Assembly: GCA_015680685.1 (NCBI GenBank)
Contig: MNCI01005887.1
Span: 216,239-280,238, forward strand
Direction: 5' to 3'
Origin: Gnetum montanum
Taxonomy: Eukaryota; Streptophyta; Gnetopsida; Gnetales; Gnetaceae
DNA length: 64,000 bases
Each line of letters opens with the position of its first letter. Position 1 is the first letter of the stretch. Shown here piece by piece: positions 10,185 to 22,930 of the stretch. A program made the translations under genes and the position numbers. The notes beneath the pieces were generated by a model, which worked only from the letters and a program-made list of their open reading frames with translations, did no database searches and was not told the origin of the DNA.

Positions 10185-11598
10185 AGGTGTAGGGGTTAGG
10201 AGAAAATTGAAAAAATTTGGGTCCGAACCCCCATGACTAAGAGTGAACCTCAGGTAGTGATAGAATGGAGAAAGAAAAGGAACAAGATAAATACGAAAAA
10301 AGAGACAACTATAATGTCGATGAAATGGATGTCAAGATGGAAATGAACAAAATAATATAGATTGCAAAAATGTTAGGGGAAAGAATTTAACTGGTGCACC
10401 AGATAGGAATTCCAGTGGATCCTCCCCAAAGCAGGCCCATGCCTTTAATGCCCTAACAAACCCACATTCAAAGAGTCTATAGGCTCTGGGAATTTCATTT
10501 GGAACAAGAGTTAAAGTCTTAACCACAAGAGTTTACCAAAAAGAAAATAATGCATCAACAAAAATATGCACTAATGATACAACCGGCAATGAGGTGAACA
10601 ATGGAGAGAAGGGTGGAGAGAAGAGAATGGAATGGAATCCCAAGGATAAGGTGGTGTACTGCCCCTTGTGTACTTAATGATTAATGTGACTTAGTAGATC
10701 CCATTCCAAGTCTAGCCTCAAAAAAACCACATCCAGTGACTTCGCATCAATGTATTCAGCCAATCCATCCCCTTGAAGTAACAAGAATGCTTTCCCAAAG
10801 AGCCACCACCATTCTAATGAGATGAAGGAGGAGAGAATGGAAAGCGATAAGGGCCTTAGTTAGAGGAAACATTTTTATTTTAGTTCCATAACTAGTGCTT
10901 GTAGCCTAAATGAGTATTTCATCTAAGGGGTGTGCTTTGTATTCTCACTTTCTCTCTCTCTTTTTTTGTTTTTTTTTTGTTTTATGTGTTTATACATGAG
11001 AACCACACCATGTAAAGACTTTGTTATTTTTATGAGCTCAGCTTCTCGATGATTAAGTAACATCAAAATGGTAAAAAAAATCAAGAAGAAAACATCTAAG
11101 CACCCAAGAGAATGGCCAACACAAATGCATTAAGTTCCCTTTAAGCCACATCCTTTTCAATCCTTGAGTCCTTCCTTAGTTTGAGAAATGCCTAGTCATC
11201 GATTCATTAATAGTTCTTATTTAGAAAGGGACTATTTAGTTCCAAGCCAAGAGAGACCATAGAAATTTGTGGATGTATGGATGAAGTGGACTCATTGCCT
11301 GTCATGTCAAAAGAACCATACCTTAGTATCAACATCCTGACTTAAAGGTAAAAGCCAAACATTAGCAATCAATAGGAAAATAGTTCATACCATCATGAAG
11401 AACATTTATTAAATGAAAAACTTGAGAAGATGGAGAACACACGCACACATACACAAAAAATGAAAAAGTATGAATGATGTTGTAAAACAAAAACAAGAAA
11501 AGTTAAAGAAATTTGTAAAACAAAAATGTGCAAAACAAAAATGTGTAAAACAAAAATGTGTAAAAAAAAAGTTAAAAAGAACTGAGGGCCCCAAATGA
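10185..11598 (-). other. Non-coding interior of element IV
   Basis: No gene. It is colinear with 46978-48380 of element II. It contains three copies of a TGTGTAAAACAAAAA unit (about 11510-11570) and A/T-rich tracts. Confidence 0.7.
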
Positions 11599-13683
11599 TT
11601 AGCATAGGTGGCCATCTCCCCCATGACTGAATGGAAAGGAAGAGATCCGAAATAACAAGCGCCTATTTGAATTTCTTAGAAGTCTCCAACTTCTCCCAAC
11701 TGATGTTTTCAGGTTAAGGGGTGGAAGTCAGCAACGCTCATACTCCAATGTATCTATGCCTTCGTTGTGGGCATGAGTTGTTCACCCAGTTAGTTCCATG
11801 CATGTTGGTGGGTTGCTCTTTCGATTAGCTATCAACCACGGGGTGTTCACTTGTTGTGTGGTTGCTACATATAGGCACCTTTGTATCAGAGTTTCTAGGG
11901 CACACCGGTTGCATGTAGGAGATGCTGAGCATTCCTCTATGTCATCACCCGATGAGTCATTGTATGTGATGCATGGAACTTTCTTCTTCTTGATATTTCC
12001 ATAAATTTTTACCTTAGATATTTCCAAGGAAAGATCATGAATTCCTAGGTATGCGTCTATTGTACTTAGCCATGCCCTTCCCATTATAATTGGGAAGTCC
12101 CCTTTGTTGCTGTTGACTTCTATCACCAAGAAATCAGCTGGGTATGACCAACCATACATAGTGGTAATGATGTCCTCCACCAATGCCAAGGGAATGGTGA
12201 TGGATTGGCCAGCCAGCTCTAGTTGAATATTACTCTTCTTAAGTGGAGGCAAGTTCCAGGCTTTATACATTTCTCATGAGATCAAGTTGACTCTGGAACC
12301 TGAGTCAAGAAGAGCCTTATGAGGTTTTTTCCCAGCAACTTGGAGGTAGATTAAGTGACTTCCAGGGTTAGAGAGTTTCCTGGGAAGGTGGCCTACCTTG
12401 ATCCAGTCGGTAACGGTATGTGTTAACATAACCGTATGCATTAAGCTCTGTTGTTGGTTTGGAGGGAGCTCTAAAGCCTTATGTGTTGGAGGAGCATATA
12501 CAAACTCAACCGCTTGTGGTTGTGAGAGCTTGTCTAGGACTTTGATTTTGAAGAAAGGTCTTATTTTATTGCAGTTATCAAAACTAGTAGTAGGTTGAAG
12601 GTTTATAGCTCTCGTAGCATTATGTTGCTACGGTTGAGTGGGGAGTTTCCCTTGCATTGTTGGAGCGGATGGTATTGGAACTAATGGTGTAAGAGAGACA
12701 GATGGATTCGGAGGATGCTATGCATGTGGTGTGTCTCCCAGAGGAGAAGGAGTCCTTCTGAAATACTCCTGAACTTAGTAGTAACGTGGTGGTGACAAAA
12801 GATCCACAGAGTCATGTGGAGAGATCGGTTGCTGCATGTAATAGCCATAAGGATCTAGTTGTCGGTAAGGGTATTATCGTCTAGGCAGTGGCATCCCCCA
12901 TGATTGTGGGTGTTGCCACTGCTGGTGTTGCCCGATAGGTTGTGGCAGAGTTCCACTTGGATAATATGTTAACGGTTGGTGGAACTGCCTTGGGTTACCT
13001 TGGGGATAAGGTAACTGATGGGGTGCCTACTGTCTATTAAGTCTTGGGTTGAGTGCATACACCTCGAACTCTTGTAGATGTGAGATTATTGGGCAACATC
13101 CCTTAGGATAGTCATATTAGCAGATCTCACATCCACCGTTATTGTCTATATCTGAATCCACAACCTCATTGATAATAATCATTTTTCCCTTACCCTTGTC
13201 ACATGCATGACCTGAATCTCTTCACTTTTTCTTATCGTGGTTACTACTTCGTTCCTTATACTCCTCTATGACTTTTAAAATAGTTTTAAACCTACTGTCT
13301 ATGAAGTTCCACATTTGATCTACCTTAGCTGATACTTCCGTTGTTAGCTTTTGAAGCAACAAGATTTTTCTATTCATCAACTCTTCGAGTGGTGACTCAT
13401 CCTCTTCATCATAGAATCTCACTCCCCTCTTCCGGAGGGAAGGATCGTGGTTATACTCTTCTATGCTTTCTCTTTTCCATAGCTCCCCTTCTTCTTTAGC
13501 TACTTGCTCCAATAATCAATGAATTTCATGGGACCTAAGTTCAAATAATCTCCCTTGGGCATAAGTCCTAAGGGATCTCCTAGTTTTGTGTCTTAGCCCA
13601 TCTACGAGGTGACATAGTTGATCCCGTTGTGCGTAACCATGGCCCAGGAAACGATGTAGCAATGCATAATATCGGCCCATGGC
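11599..13683 (-). pseudogene. Gag C-terminus and protease of element IV
   Basis: One frame from 13683 down to a TAA at 11599-11601, interrupted by stops. The open pieces at 13222-13512 and 11782-12270 are in the same frame. Gag part: AKEEGELWKRESIEEYNHDPS and, near 13080-13130, YDYPKGCC. Protease part: YKAWNLPPLKKSNIQLEL, then ADFLVIEVN and FPIIMGRAWLST, the conserved retropepsin C-terminal block. The frame ends HGGDGHLC as in element II. No RT follows. Confidence 0.75.
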
Positions 13684-14589
13684 AGTATTTCTTTGATCTT
13701 AATGGTTGTATCTCCCTACTAATTATTCTAGAAGAGGTATGTCACTCCCATGTACCATTATCCACTAGATGAGAGAATGAGCCACATGGGAGACACTTGT
13801 AGGTGAGTTCAAACTTTCTTTGATGCCAAGCCTAGGAAGGAACCAAAGTTAAGCTCTTGGAGCATCAAAATTTGGATCTCCTTAGAATGAAGTTTTTTTA
13901 GCTAGGCCTAAGTCAGTGTGACCTCAAGATTAGGCCTTGGCCTTGGTGCCTCATCTTGTTGTGACTGGCCAATCTTTGTTGTGGGAATCTGACAAATAGA
14001 TTCCACTTTAGGCTTCTCTTGAAGAGGTTCCATTACATGGGACTTAGCCTCTTGTTCTTGGGGTTGTTATGGTTGTTGATCCCTTCATCCTCTCGGTCAT
14101 CTCTCCCTTGGTTGGGATGGTCATTTACCTTGTGATCCCCTCTTTAGTGCCATCTGTGATCACAAACATAACCGAGGATTGGTGATTAAGGTGTAACTCT
14201 TAGTGCTCTGTGATACCTTTCTTCTTTTGGATAAGTTACACTTAGGTTAGTTGTGATCATGGTAGATTGATCATTTTATTATTATCTTATCAATATTTCA
14301 TTTGTTTAGCTACCTAGGTTTATTGATGAGGTTTAACTTGGTGGAGATGAGAAATTTAATATTTATTTTTTTAGTGAAACCTTGGGGAGATGGAAAAACT
14401 TGGAAAACTTTTCCATCATAAACCATGGGTTTGTAACCTCTACAATGTAAAGATCACCTCCGATAGCTTGAGGGTCAAAAAACAAGTTGAATTGGATAAG
14501 CGATTTGCAAGTTAGGGCACATGGTAGGTGCACTAGGCTCAGAGATTTTCAAAAACTCCCCTAGTGTTATGATGTAAATATTAAGAATT
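13684..14589. other. Unassigned segment
   Basis: Abuts the broken end of element IV. No ORF or domain recognised. It may be part of another LTR element; TTAGTAGGGAGATACAACC (minus strand) looks repeat-like, but I find no second copy in the window. Confidence 0.3.
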
Positions 14590-15205
14590 GGCTAAGTGTT
14601 GGCACATATATATAAAGTTTTTATCATGCATTGATAGGGATGTGTGAATAGGAATGCGTCAATGGGAATGTCTCGATGCATCAGGTTACGTCAATGGGAA
14701 AGTGTTGATGCAACCTATTGAGATAATTTTCATGTTTAAAAAACTAAGTGTTGGGGAAGAGTTTGATGATGAAATTGGAGTCCAAAGAAAGTCAGAAAAA
14801 CCTAGAATAAGGAAAAATCATGGAAGAGAGTGTGAAATTGATTTGGGAAAGAAGATTTGGATGAAATTATACTGTCAAGAAGCATAAAAACTAGATGTTC
14901 CCTATTGGAAAATAATGGAATTCAATGCAAAATAACTAAGGGATAGGAAGTTTAAACATCTAGACCAAGGAGTATGCAAGTGGATCCTCTCCATAGTAGG
15001 CTCATGCCCTTAATGCCCTTGTATGCCCTCACCATTAGGAGTCATGGATTATTAAAAATTGAATCCACATAAGAAGTCATCAAAGAATTAAGACATACCA
15101 AAATGGCTACATTGATTATACATGATAGGAGGTTGTGAGGTGGTAGATGGTATGAATGGATGATGAGAAAGAGTATGTGGTAATGGAGTCTTGCATTCTA
15201 GTTAT
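14590..15205 (-). other. Non-coding 3' interior of element VI (part 1)
   Basis: 14900-15040 resembles 10360-10470 of element IV (GTGGATCCTC, CATGCC..TTAATGCCCT). The end GTTAT (15201-15205) is the left TSD of element V; the sequence resumes at 22278. Confidence 0.5.
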
Positions 15206-16512
15206 TGTTGATGCGTAAATTTTGGACACAAGAACACTTGTGAAAACTCGTTTTAGGAGACTATCGCCTAGGGTGCCTCCCGTATGGGTACGAAATCCCG
15301 GGAATAGTCTCAGCTGGAAAGGGCTATGTGACAATAATAATAATAATAATATTTTAAATAAAATATTAAAAGTTTTAAATTTAATAAGAATATTGAAAAG
15401 TTAAATAATTCGTGCAATTTAAAAGAGTACAATAAATAATTCAAAATAAAATGCAAATAATAATATTGAAAACTGTAAAAGTTATCTACCACCGCAACTG
15501 CTTCTGCACTTGGAGATGGTAGAGAGAAAAATCTGTCCTGTTGTTTAAAAGCAAATAAATAAAGAAAAAAATGATGTTAATGCTATTTGTGTTGCCTGTG
15601 CATACAACCCATCTCTACCAGGTTTCTATTTATAGGCAAAAAGAAAGACTTGTACCGACACTCCTCACGGTGTCTGCGTTGGCACCGCTGCTGTTGGGCC
15701 TTGGTCTCTACCGCGTGGGCAGAAAAGAAAAAAAATGTGTACCGGCGTTTAGCAATTGCTACTACAGGGCCTGCACACTGTCATCTGCAATTTGCCTATG
15801 ACTGTTGTTAATGTTCACTACACGTTTCACGCTCCTGCCATGTTCTACTACCTATCGGCAGAAGAGAGAAGACTATCGAAAAGCTTAGCATCCAGAGAGA
15901 AGGCCATTGCAGGTGCATTGCTGTCAAATGTGTGCCCCTCGTAGCAACAAGAGGCTAAAATATGGGTTGCATGTGGCTAGAGAAAACAGAAGAATAAAAT
16001 AAAATAGCAGCTGCTGATGGACATGCGTTGCCAGCCCCTACGCCGCTATGCATTTCAAAAAGAAAGATTGGCCCTCCTGTGCTTACAACCTGTCTTTGCC
16101 AGGTTTTTAGCCTCTCTTTATAGCGGCCCTACAGGAGAAACCCTAACCCTAAACCGTCATTCGCTGTCAACACGCTGTATCACTATTACAAATATTTTAA
16201 CAAATGTTTGTAAATATGTAATTCTTTTTTTAAAAAAAATATGAAAATTAATTCATTAGACTTGCACAAATTATGAAGTCATTACCATGTTTTATAATTT
16301 AAAGATATGCTATTTTGGTGGCATTTTTCAGGTGGCTTATCTTTTCTCTTGATTTTATTTTTTTTATTTTTTTTTCTGTTATTTTTATTTTTATTTTTTT
16401 GTTGAATTCCTATGAATTTGATTTGTGCATTTTGACTACTTTGCAATTATAATTTCCTACATGTGCATTGATAATGGTCCCATGCCTAGCATGGGTGAGG
16501 TTAACCTCAACA
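15206..16512 (-). repeat. 3' LTR of element V (1307 bp)
   Basis: Matches 21092-22272 closely over most of its length, with mainly C/T and G/A differences. It retains about 120 bp (around 15510-15640) that the other LTR lacks. An AAT microsatellite lies at 15332-15353. Confidence 0.9.
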
Positions 16513-16527
16513 CTTAGCCCCCAAACT
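16513..16527 (-). other. Polypurine tract of element V
   Basis: AGTTTGGGGGCTAAG on the minus strand, abutting the LTR start TGTTGAGG. Confidence 0.75.
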
Positions 16528-17779
16528 ACAAATTACATGCAAGTGTAAGGACTATAAAATTTTGAATGAAAATGTAACAGATGGAAAAACAAAAACAACA
16601 TGAAACAAGAAATGCAAACTTGAAAGTAAACTATAATGTTCTAAACATAATCAAAATAACCAAATAATCGAAAGAGACACCGACATAGGCCATTCAAACA
16701 ACTATTAAAATCTAAATATATAATTTATTTTTTTTAACTAAGATCTATATATATATATGTATAATTATATATATATGTAGATATATGTTTAAGCTCTCAT
16801 TCTCAATATTCTCACAAGGTAACAGTAAAAGTATGCATACTATTTTGACCAAGTGACTTATACAAAACTGAATGAGGGGGATAAGCTAAAGCTCATGTTA
16901 GATCATAGTAAGTCACAACTTTCAGATTTTTCCTTGGGTCTTTTTTTTTTTTGAAAAACTTAAATTTAAAAGGGGAAGCGAAGGTTAGGGTGAGGATTAC
17001 TGCCAAACCCCATTACACTCAAGAACTTATTACACTGCCAATGAACATTGTCCTCATTTTTTGTTTTTTTTTTTTTAAAGGAAACTTTGCTCATGGTGTA
17101 CTCCATTCTTGAGGTAGGAATTCCAACACAAGTCTGGCCGATTAGCTACATTGCCAAAGAGCATGGTCCTTTTGGAAACTTTGCCCATGGTGCAGTTCAA
17201 CCCTCGTGTATGTGCCTTTGATTGGTGGCATCATAGCAGGTCTCCTGGGTGGCTAAGGGTTCTCAAGTAGAAATGAACACACTTCACCCCATTGTTCACA
17301 GGATAGCCATGGATCATCATACCTGAGGGCTTGGGCTTATGAGAGGAAAGGATAGAATTTTCCAAGGTCACCTAGTAATTATGACTAACCACTCTCCAAC
17401 ATCACATATCCTACACTCACATGATCATGATGATAACATGATAAGTTTGTATAAATCAAATACTCCATAACAAACATAACAAATAAATTGAAACCTTGGA
17501 ATCAATTGGAAAGAGTCACGGTATTTATAAAATATAGAGTGGATTTTATAGCATAATATTATAGTAATAGTAAATTATATTATACCTACATTATTTTCCA
17601 ATGGTGTTAAGATGACCCAATATCAAGTAACTCAAATGAAAATTGATTATTAAAATCATATGAAGAACACAATAATCAAAAATATATGCTAGGAAAGAAA
17701 TGATGAAAATGCAAGCAAAATATGGAAATGTAACAATATACATAAGAAATGTAAAGAAAAAGGAGGAAAAAACATGCAA
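16528..17779 (-). other. Non-coding 3' interior of element V
   Basis: AT-rich with a TATATA tract (16740-16790) and poly-T runs. No gene seen. Confidence 0.6.
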
Positions 17780-18655
17780 CTAAGAATCTACCAGATGCCC
17801 ATGTGGGGTACTTGAGTAGAAATGTTTCAAATGAAATGCATTAAAATTTCGATTCAACCTATATCCTTGCAAATTAGCAATCTTAAACACATTTGGGGCA
17901 GTGATGTCTACAATTTGAAATGGACCTGACCACATAGGTGAAAACTTAGTTTGAGGGCTAGTTTGACCATATGCTCTATCCCTCTTAAGGACTTGATCAC
18001 CTACTTGAAAATTTTTAGTTGGATGTTTTTTATCGAACCATCTCTTGACAATTTGTTGATGCTTAAGATTATGAAAATCAAGACCTACAATTATCTTGCT
18101 TGATTGTTTTCTATAAAGTTTTTCTTTAATATAAGTTTCAATGATAGGTCTATGTTTTGGTGGGTCATCGGATATACCTTTTCTAGGAGAATGTTCCATG
18201 GATGTGTTGTTAAAATTTAGCACACCTTCAAATGTTTTACGAGGTAAGGTCTTATTTATATCTTTTTCTTCCCCTAAAGGTGGTGGATGACTTAGACAAA
18301 ATCCATCGTGTTGTTGATAAGGCAAGGTGTCTCCATAGTTTTCTTCACCTTCTCTAGAACTTTGATAGGATTGGATGAGATCTGCATAAGAGGTAGGATT
18401 TTTTGTAGTTTCACTCACATAGTCATTTTCAACATGTTCACTACACTCAACCTCAATAACCCCAACATAAAGATTAGCATTTCGATATTCCAAAGATTGA
18501 TTTTGTTGATCCATGTTTGTTACTACTTGTTTGTAGAAGGGTTCTTGGGGTATAGTCATGTATTCAGATTTTCCTTTGATAGGGATTAATAATTTCGAGA
18601 CATATGACCTAAAGAAGCCCCCAAACTTGGCTCCAAAAGTCCTAGATAATGGCAC
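17780..18655 (-). CDS. Protease C-terminus joined to integrase C-terminal tail (element V)
   Basis: 291 codons without a stop. Residues 1-45 (PLSRTFGAKFGGFFRSYVSK, LLIPIKGK) match the end of a gypsy protease. About residues 50-195 are a low-similarity linker. From about residue 200 the sequence is the integrase C-terminal region: IVKRWFDKKHPTKNFQVGDQ, VLKRD, FSPMWSGPFQIVDI, FHLKHFYSS. In an autonomous element RT, RNase H and the integrase catalytic core lie between these parts. An internal deletion that left one open frame explains this. It may also have been a fixed non-autonomous form. Confidence 0.7.
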   Translation of the reverse strand: MPLSRTFGAKFGGFFRSYVSKLLIPIKGKSEYMTIPQEPFYKQVVTNMDQQNQSLEYRNANLYVGVIEVECSEHVENDYVSETTKNPTSYADLIQSYQSSREGEENYGDTLPYQQHDGFCLSHPPPLGEEKDINKTLPRKTFEGVLNFNNTSMEHSPRKGISDDPPKHRPIIETYIKEKLYRKQSSKIIVGLDFHNLKHQQIVKRWFDKKHPTKNFQVGDQVLKRDRAYGQTSPQTKFSPMWSGPFQIVDITAPNVFKIANLQGYRLNRNFNAFHLKHFYSSTPHGHLVDS

Positions 18656-18957
18656 ACCATATGTGGTTTCATGTCAACTACTAGGATATCCGTATAACAT
18701 GTAAATGTAGGGTATCGCTTAAGTTGTACCTTTGCTCCTTTTAATAGCCCTACCATAGGTACATTAGATCCATCGAGTTGAATCGCACTTTTAGTTTGTG
18801 GTATCATTTGTGCTCCTAAAGCATTACAAACGTCAAGAGTTATAACACTAATAGTTGCATTGGAATCCATTAAACAGTTATGAACATTCTTTCCTAAAAT
18901 AATCAAAGTGGTTAGGAAAGGGGGATGGTCCATTTTGCTAGACATGGAATTATCCAC
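18586..18957 (-). pseudogene. Retropepsin-like protease of element V
   Basis: HPPFLTTLIILGKNVHNCLM then DSNATISVI: the catalytic DSGA is DSNA here, so activity is doubtful. It overlaps the next frame (17780-18655) in another phase, which implies a frameshift within the protease. Confidence 0.65.
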
Positions 18958-19900
18958 ATTTTGTACTGATAATGTGTTAGGACTTTCTGCAAAGTGAACT
19001 TGCCTTTCAGGAATTGGGAATTTTCTCTTTGGGCTAATGGTATATGAACCATATCCTGAATTACTTCTTTCATTTTGTTAAAGTGTAGGAGGTCATACAT
19101 CGAAATGTTGGCTTTAACTCTTTTTAAGTCCTCAACCAAATCATAATTCTTATGTTCATCTTTGGCTTCTTGTTGAGATGGAACTCTTCTAAGTATAGAA
19201 GGGGGGTTTGCTTGTTGTGGGGCAATTACTTGGGATGACCCGGATTGGTTGTTTGCATTGTTTTAACTAGGAACTCTTTTGTTTGGAGGTGTATAGGAAT
19301 TTATCCTAGTTTGTTGTTGTGTAGCATTCATAATGTCACTAATTTTGCAGTAGCGAGTGTTGTGTGGGTTAGGGTCACCTACCATAACTTGTTCTAATGA
19401 GGAAACCTCTTCATTTTATGTCTCATGAAATATATTAAGGACCATGATAGAGGTTTTTCCATTTTGTTGCCCTTGGGTATTATCACCATACAATGCCATG
19501 AATTGAGGACAAGTCCTTTTGGAATATTGCCTCATATTATGAAGACGACAATAATCATCATTGATTGATACACTTGGTTTTTCTGGTTGTATAGGGCCTT
19601 TGTTATTGTTTCTCTTTAGCTCAACCACTTCATTGGATAGTTTTTGTAGTGAAGTAAGTATTTGGGTCATTTGATCTTGGGTTTGGGTTGGTGGTTTAAA
19701 GAATTTGATGTCCCATTTGGGTTTATAATGGATTGAATCAAGGCTTTTGATTGGTCATCATTCAAACCAGGGTTGGATGGTAAGAATGAAGAGGACATAG
19801 GGCCTTGTGAGTAATTACTTAAAGGTTGAGTTGATTGAAAGGGAGAAAGAGCTTGAGAAATAACATTAGATGTTTGAAAAGTTAGTAGGAGTGGGTTTAA
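18958..19900 (-). pseudogene. Gag C-terminal part of element V, broken
   Basis: Open pieces at 19416-19670 and 18912-19139. The first holds DYCRLHNMRQYSKRTCPQFM, a decayed zinc-knuckle-like C/H motif followed by CPQF. The pieces are out of frame with the Gag core. Confidence 0.55.
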
Positions 19901-20590
19901 TTACATAGGGTTACTAACACTCATCATCCCAAATTGAGTTTGGATGCTGTTCCTAAGGGTTATTTTCTCTAATTCCACAGCTTTTGACATTGAACCTTGT
20001 ATTTTTGTTATGTTGGGATCAGATTTGATAGCATAAGCGAAGAATGGATCAATGGTAGAGAGATAGAAGTTGAGGATACCATTTAGTTGTGGTTGCATCT
20101 CATTTGGCACATAGGTAAGTTGATGAAGGAATCTAAGGTTATAATCCCTAACATTTTTCCCAGGTAGCTTTCTTAGGCTGGTAAAGTGTCTTGATGAGAT
20201 AGTAGGGCTTGTAAATTTGTCAAATTGATTCAAAAATTTGTTTTTGAATTCTTGCCATATGTTAATAGAGGCATCAGGAAGCATTAAGAACCATTGGGTT
20301 GCTTAGGTCTTAAATATTGTTACAAACACTCTACATGCTACATCATTATGTACAATCTTGTGGATCCCTAATAAGGTTTCAAAACATTGTATGTGTTGGC
20401 GGGCATCATTCGTAGGGGTTGTAGGATCGAAGAACAGGTTTATGTTTTGAAGGGATTTTGGTATGTCATGGTAGTTATTAAAATTAAAAGGGTTTCTTAC
20501 CAAAGGAGCTGGGGGTTGATGGGCTGCCATCTTAATCAAAGCTTTCTTAGGAATTGAACTTAGAAAAAGTGAAGCTCGTTGTTTTCTCAA
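19901..20590 (-). pseudogene. Gag core of element V
   Basis: Two open pieces in one phase (20303-20590 and 19901-20284) separated by a stop. They carry the Gag core: PFNFNNYHDIPKSLQ, IQCFETLLGI, then WQEFKNKFLNQF, LRKLPGKNVRDYNLRF. The pattern W-x3-K-x3-F is typical of retrotransposon Gag. Confidence 0.7.
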
Positions 20591-20649
20591 AGTAAATTAA
20601 CGAGTAGCTAGTTGACTAGGGGTAGGAGTATGAGTTCTTTGTTGAGATG

Positions 20650-21091
20650 TTCTATAAGAAGAGTCACTCATAAAATGAAAAATAACAGGAAATGTAAAAT
20701 GCTAATAAATTGTGAAAATTAAAGAAAATGGAAAAAACATTTGAATGCTATATATATTTTTATTTATTATTTATTATTTTGTTTTATTATATTTTTTTTA
20801 TTTTTAAAAGTGAAATTGAAATTACAAAATTTCAAAAAAGTAAATTAAAAAAAAAATAATTTAAATCACCTCAATTAAATTTCAGAAAAACAAATTAACA
20901 AAAGGATTGCTAGAATATAAATTTGGAGATTTGAAAGTGAAACTAAAATAGAGCAATAAAATTGAAAATAGGGAGACAAAAACAAAAATAGACAGTAATA
21001 AAAAAATGATAATTTTTTTTAAAAAAAAAGAAACATAAAATGAAAATAAAGAAAAGGTTGAAAAACTGCCCTCCTTCTAGTGCCAAAAAGG
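20650..21091 (-). other. 5' leader and PBS region of element V
   Basis: A-rich leader. Next to the LTR the minus strand reads TTTTTGGCACTAGAAGGAGG, placed as a primer-binding site, with TGG two bases from the tRNA CCA complement. I could not assign the tRNA. Confidence 0.5.
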
Positions 21092-22272
21092 TGTTGACGC
21101 TTAAATTTTGAACACGAGAACACCTGTGAAAACTCGTTTTAGGAGACTATCACCTAGGGTGTTTCCCATATGGGTACAGAAATTCAGGAATAGTCTCAGT
21201 TGGAAAGGGTTATGTGACAAAAACAATAATAATAATATTTTAAATAAAATATTAAAAGTTTTAAATTTAATAAGAATATTGAAAAGTTAAATAATTTGTG
21301 CAATTTAAAATAGTATAATAAATAATTCAAAATAAAATGCAAATAATAATATTGAAAACTGTAAAAGTTATCTGCCACTGCAACTGTTTTTACGCTTGGA
21401 GAAAGAAAGACTTCTACTGACACTCCTCACGGTGTCCGCATTGGCACTGCCGCTGTTGGGTGTTGGTCTTTGCCGCATGGGCAGAAAAGAAAAAAAATGT
21501 GTACCATCGTTCAGCAATTGCTATTGTAGGGCCTACACACTGTCATATGCAATATGCTTGCAATTGCTGTTAATGTTCGCTACACGTTTCATGCTCCTGC
21601 CATGTTCTACTACCTACCGGTAGAAGAGAGAAGACTGCCGAAAATCCCAGTGTCCAGAGAGAAGGCCACCGTAGGTGCATTGCTGTCAGATGTGTGCCCC
21701 TCGCAGCAATAAGAAGCTAAAATATGGGTTGCATGTGGCTAGAGAAAATAGAAGAATAAAATAAAATAGCGGCTGCTGATGGACATGCGTTGCCAGCCCC
21801 TACGCCGCTATGCATTTCAAAAAGAAAGATTGGCCCTCCTGTGCTTACAACCTGTCTTTGCCAGGTTTCTAGCCTCTCTTTATAGCAGCCCTACGGGAGA
21901 AACCCTAACCCTAAACCATCATTCGTTGTCAACACGCTGTATCACTATTACAAATATTTTAACAAATGTTTGTAAATATGTAATTCTTTTTTTTTTAAAT
22001 ATGAAAATCAATTCATTAGACTTGCACAAATTATGCAGTCATTACCATGTTTTATAATTTAAAGATATGCTATTTTGCTAGCATTTTTCGGGTGGCTTAT
22101 CTTTTCTCTTGATTTTATTTCTTTTTTTTTCTTTTTTGTTATTTTTATTTTTATTTTTTTGTTGAATTCCTATGAATTTGATTTGTGCATTTTGACTACT
22201 TTGCAACTATAATTTCCTACATGTGCATTGATAATGGCCCCATGCCTAGCATGGGTGAGGTTGACCTCAACA
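21092..22272 (-). repeat. 5' LTR of element V (1181 bp)
   Basis: Starts TGTTGACGC and ends CCTCAACA on the + strand. About 120 bp shorter than the other LTR because of one internal deletion near 21398. Confidence 0.9.
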
Positions 22273-22277
22273 GTTAC

Positions 22278-22860
22278 ATGAAGTCCTTTGTAGATTTTGT
22301 GATTAATGTAACTTGATATTGTCCCATCCATAGTTCGAATCAAGTTCATCCACTTCCAATGACTTCACATTGGCACATTTAAACTATTCGACCCCCAGAG
22401 TTTATGAACAGCCCCAAAGATCACTCACCATTCCAGGTAAAGAAGAAAAGAATGAAGTTAAGAGGACCTTAGTTAGAGGGCTGCCTTTAGGAATGGGTAA
22501 TGTCTTTCCAACCCCATAACCAACCAATGTTTGTAGCCCATTATTTCATCTAAGGAATGTGCTTTGAATTCCCATGTTTCTTTTTCATGGGAACCATACC
22601 ATGTGAGGACATTTCTTTTTGTTATTGGTCAAAGTTAGGAATGGTGAGGAATAGATGAGAATACCCATAAAACTCTTGATGGGAGGTAGGTACAAAAGGT
22701 GACAAGTCCCCTTGAAGCCACACCCTTATCAATTCCACTTGATTCATTCAAAATCTGGAAAGTACCGAGGTCATGGATTCTTTATAAGTTATTAATAAAG
22801 AACCTCATGCTTCCAAGACGAGAGAATGCCATGGAGTTAAGTGGAATGGCTGGTGTTAGC
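22278..22860 (-). other. Non-coding 3' interior of element VI (part 2)
   Basis: Colinear with 10660-11280 of element IV: GATTAATGT, CCTTAGTTAGAGG, ATTTCATCTAAGG, ACCATACCATGT. It resumes element VI after element V. Confidence 0.55.
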
Positions 22861-22930
22861 ACAATTTTTTTCCATTTGACAGAGCAAGCATAAAAGGGGA
22901 TTTTGTTTATTATACAGTTTGCACCAAATG

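Larger units (their letters stand above)
9049..13683 (-). mobile_element. Ty3/gypsy element IV, gag-pro, truncated
   Basis: Minus-strand sister of element II: 3' LTR, PPT, small 3' ORF, non-coding part, protease and the C-terminal two-thirds of gag, all colinear with 44890-49661. Homology stops abruptly at 13683/13684 inside gag (just upstream of GCCATGGGCCGATATTATG read on the minus strand). No 5' LTR or PBS is found, so it is truncated or broken by a further rearrangement. Confidence 0.75.
15206..22272 (-). mobile_element. Ty3/gypsy element V, complete with TSD, internally deleted
   Basis: LTRs at 15206-16512 and 21092-22272, both TGTTGA...TCAACA. Flanks are GTTAT (15201-15205) and GTTAC (22273-22277), a 5-bp TSD with one mismatch. 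On the minus strand: 5' LTR, PBS, gag, protease, integrase tail, non-coding part, PPT, 3' LTR. RT, RNase H and the integrase core are missing. It belongs to a different lineage from I-IV: the LTR termini, primer site and Gag all differ. It sits inside the non-coding part of element VI. Confidence 0.85.

Noticed and set aside
11393-11624. Minus-strand frames with HIFVLHIFVL repeats
   Set aside because: They are the translation of the TGTGTAAAACAAAAA tandem units in the non-coding part of element IV.
16140-16158. CCCTAACCCTAAACC, telomere-like repeat (also at 21902)
   Set aside because: Only two units, present in both LTRs of element V, so it is part of the LTR and not an interstitial telomere.
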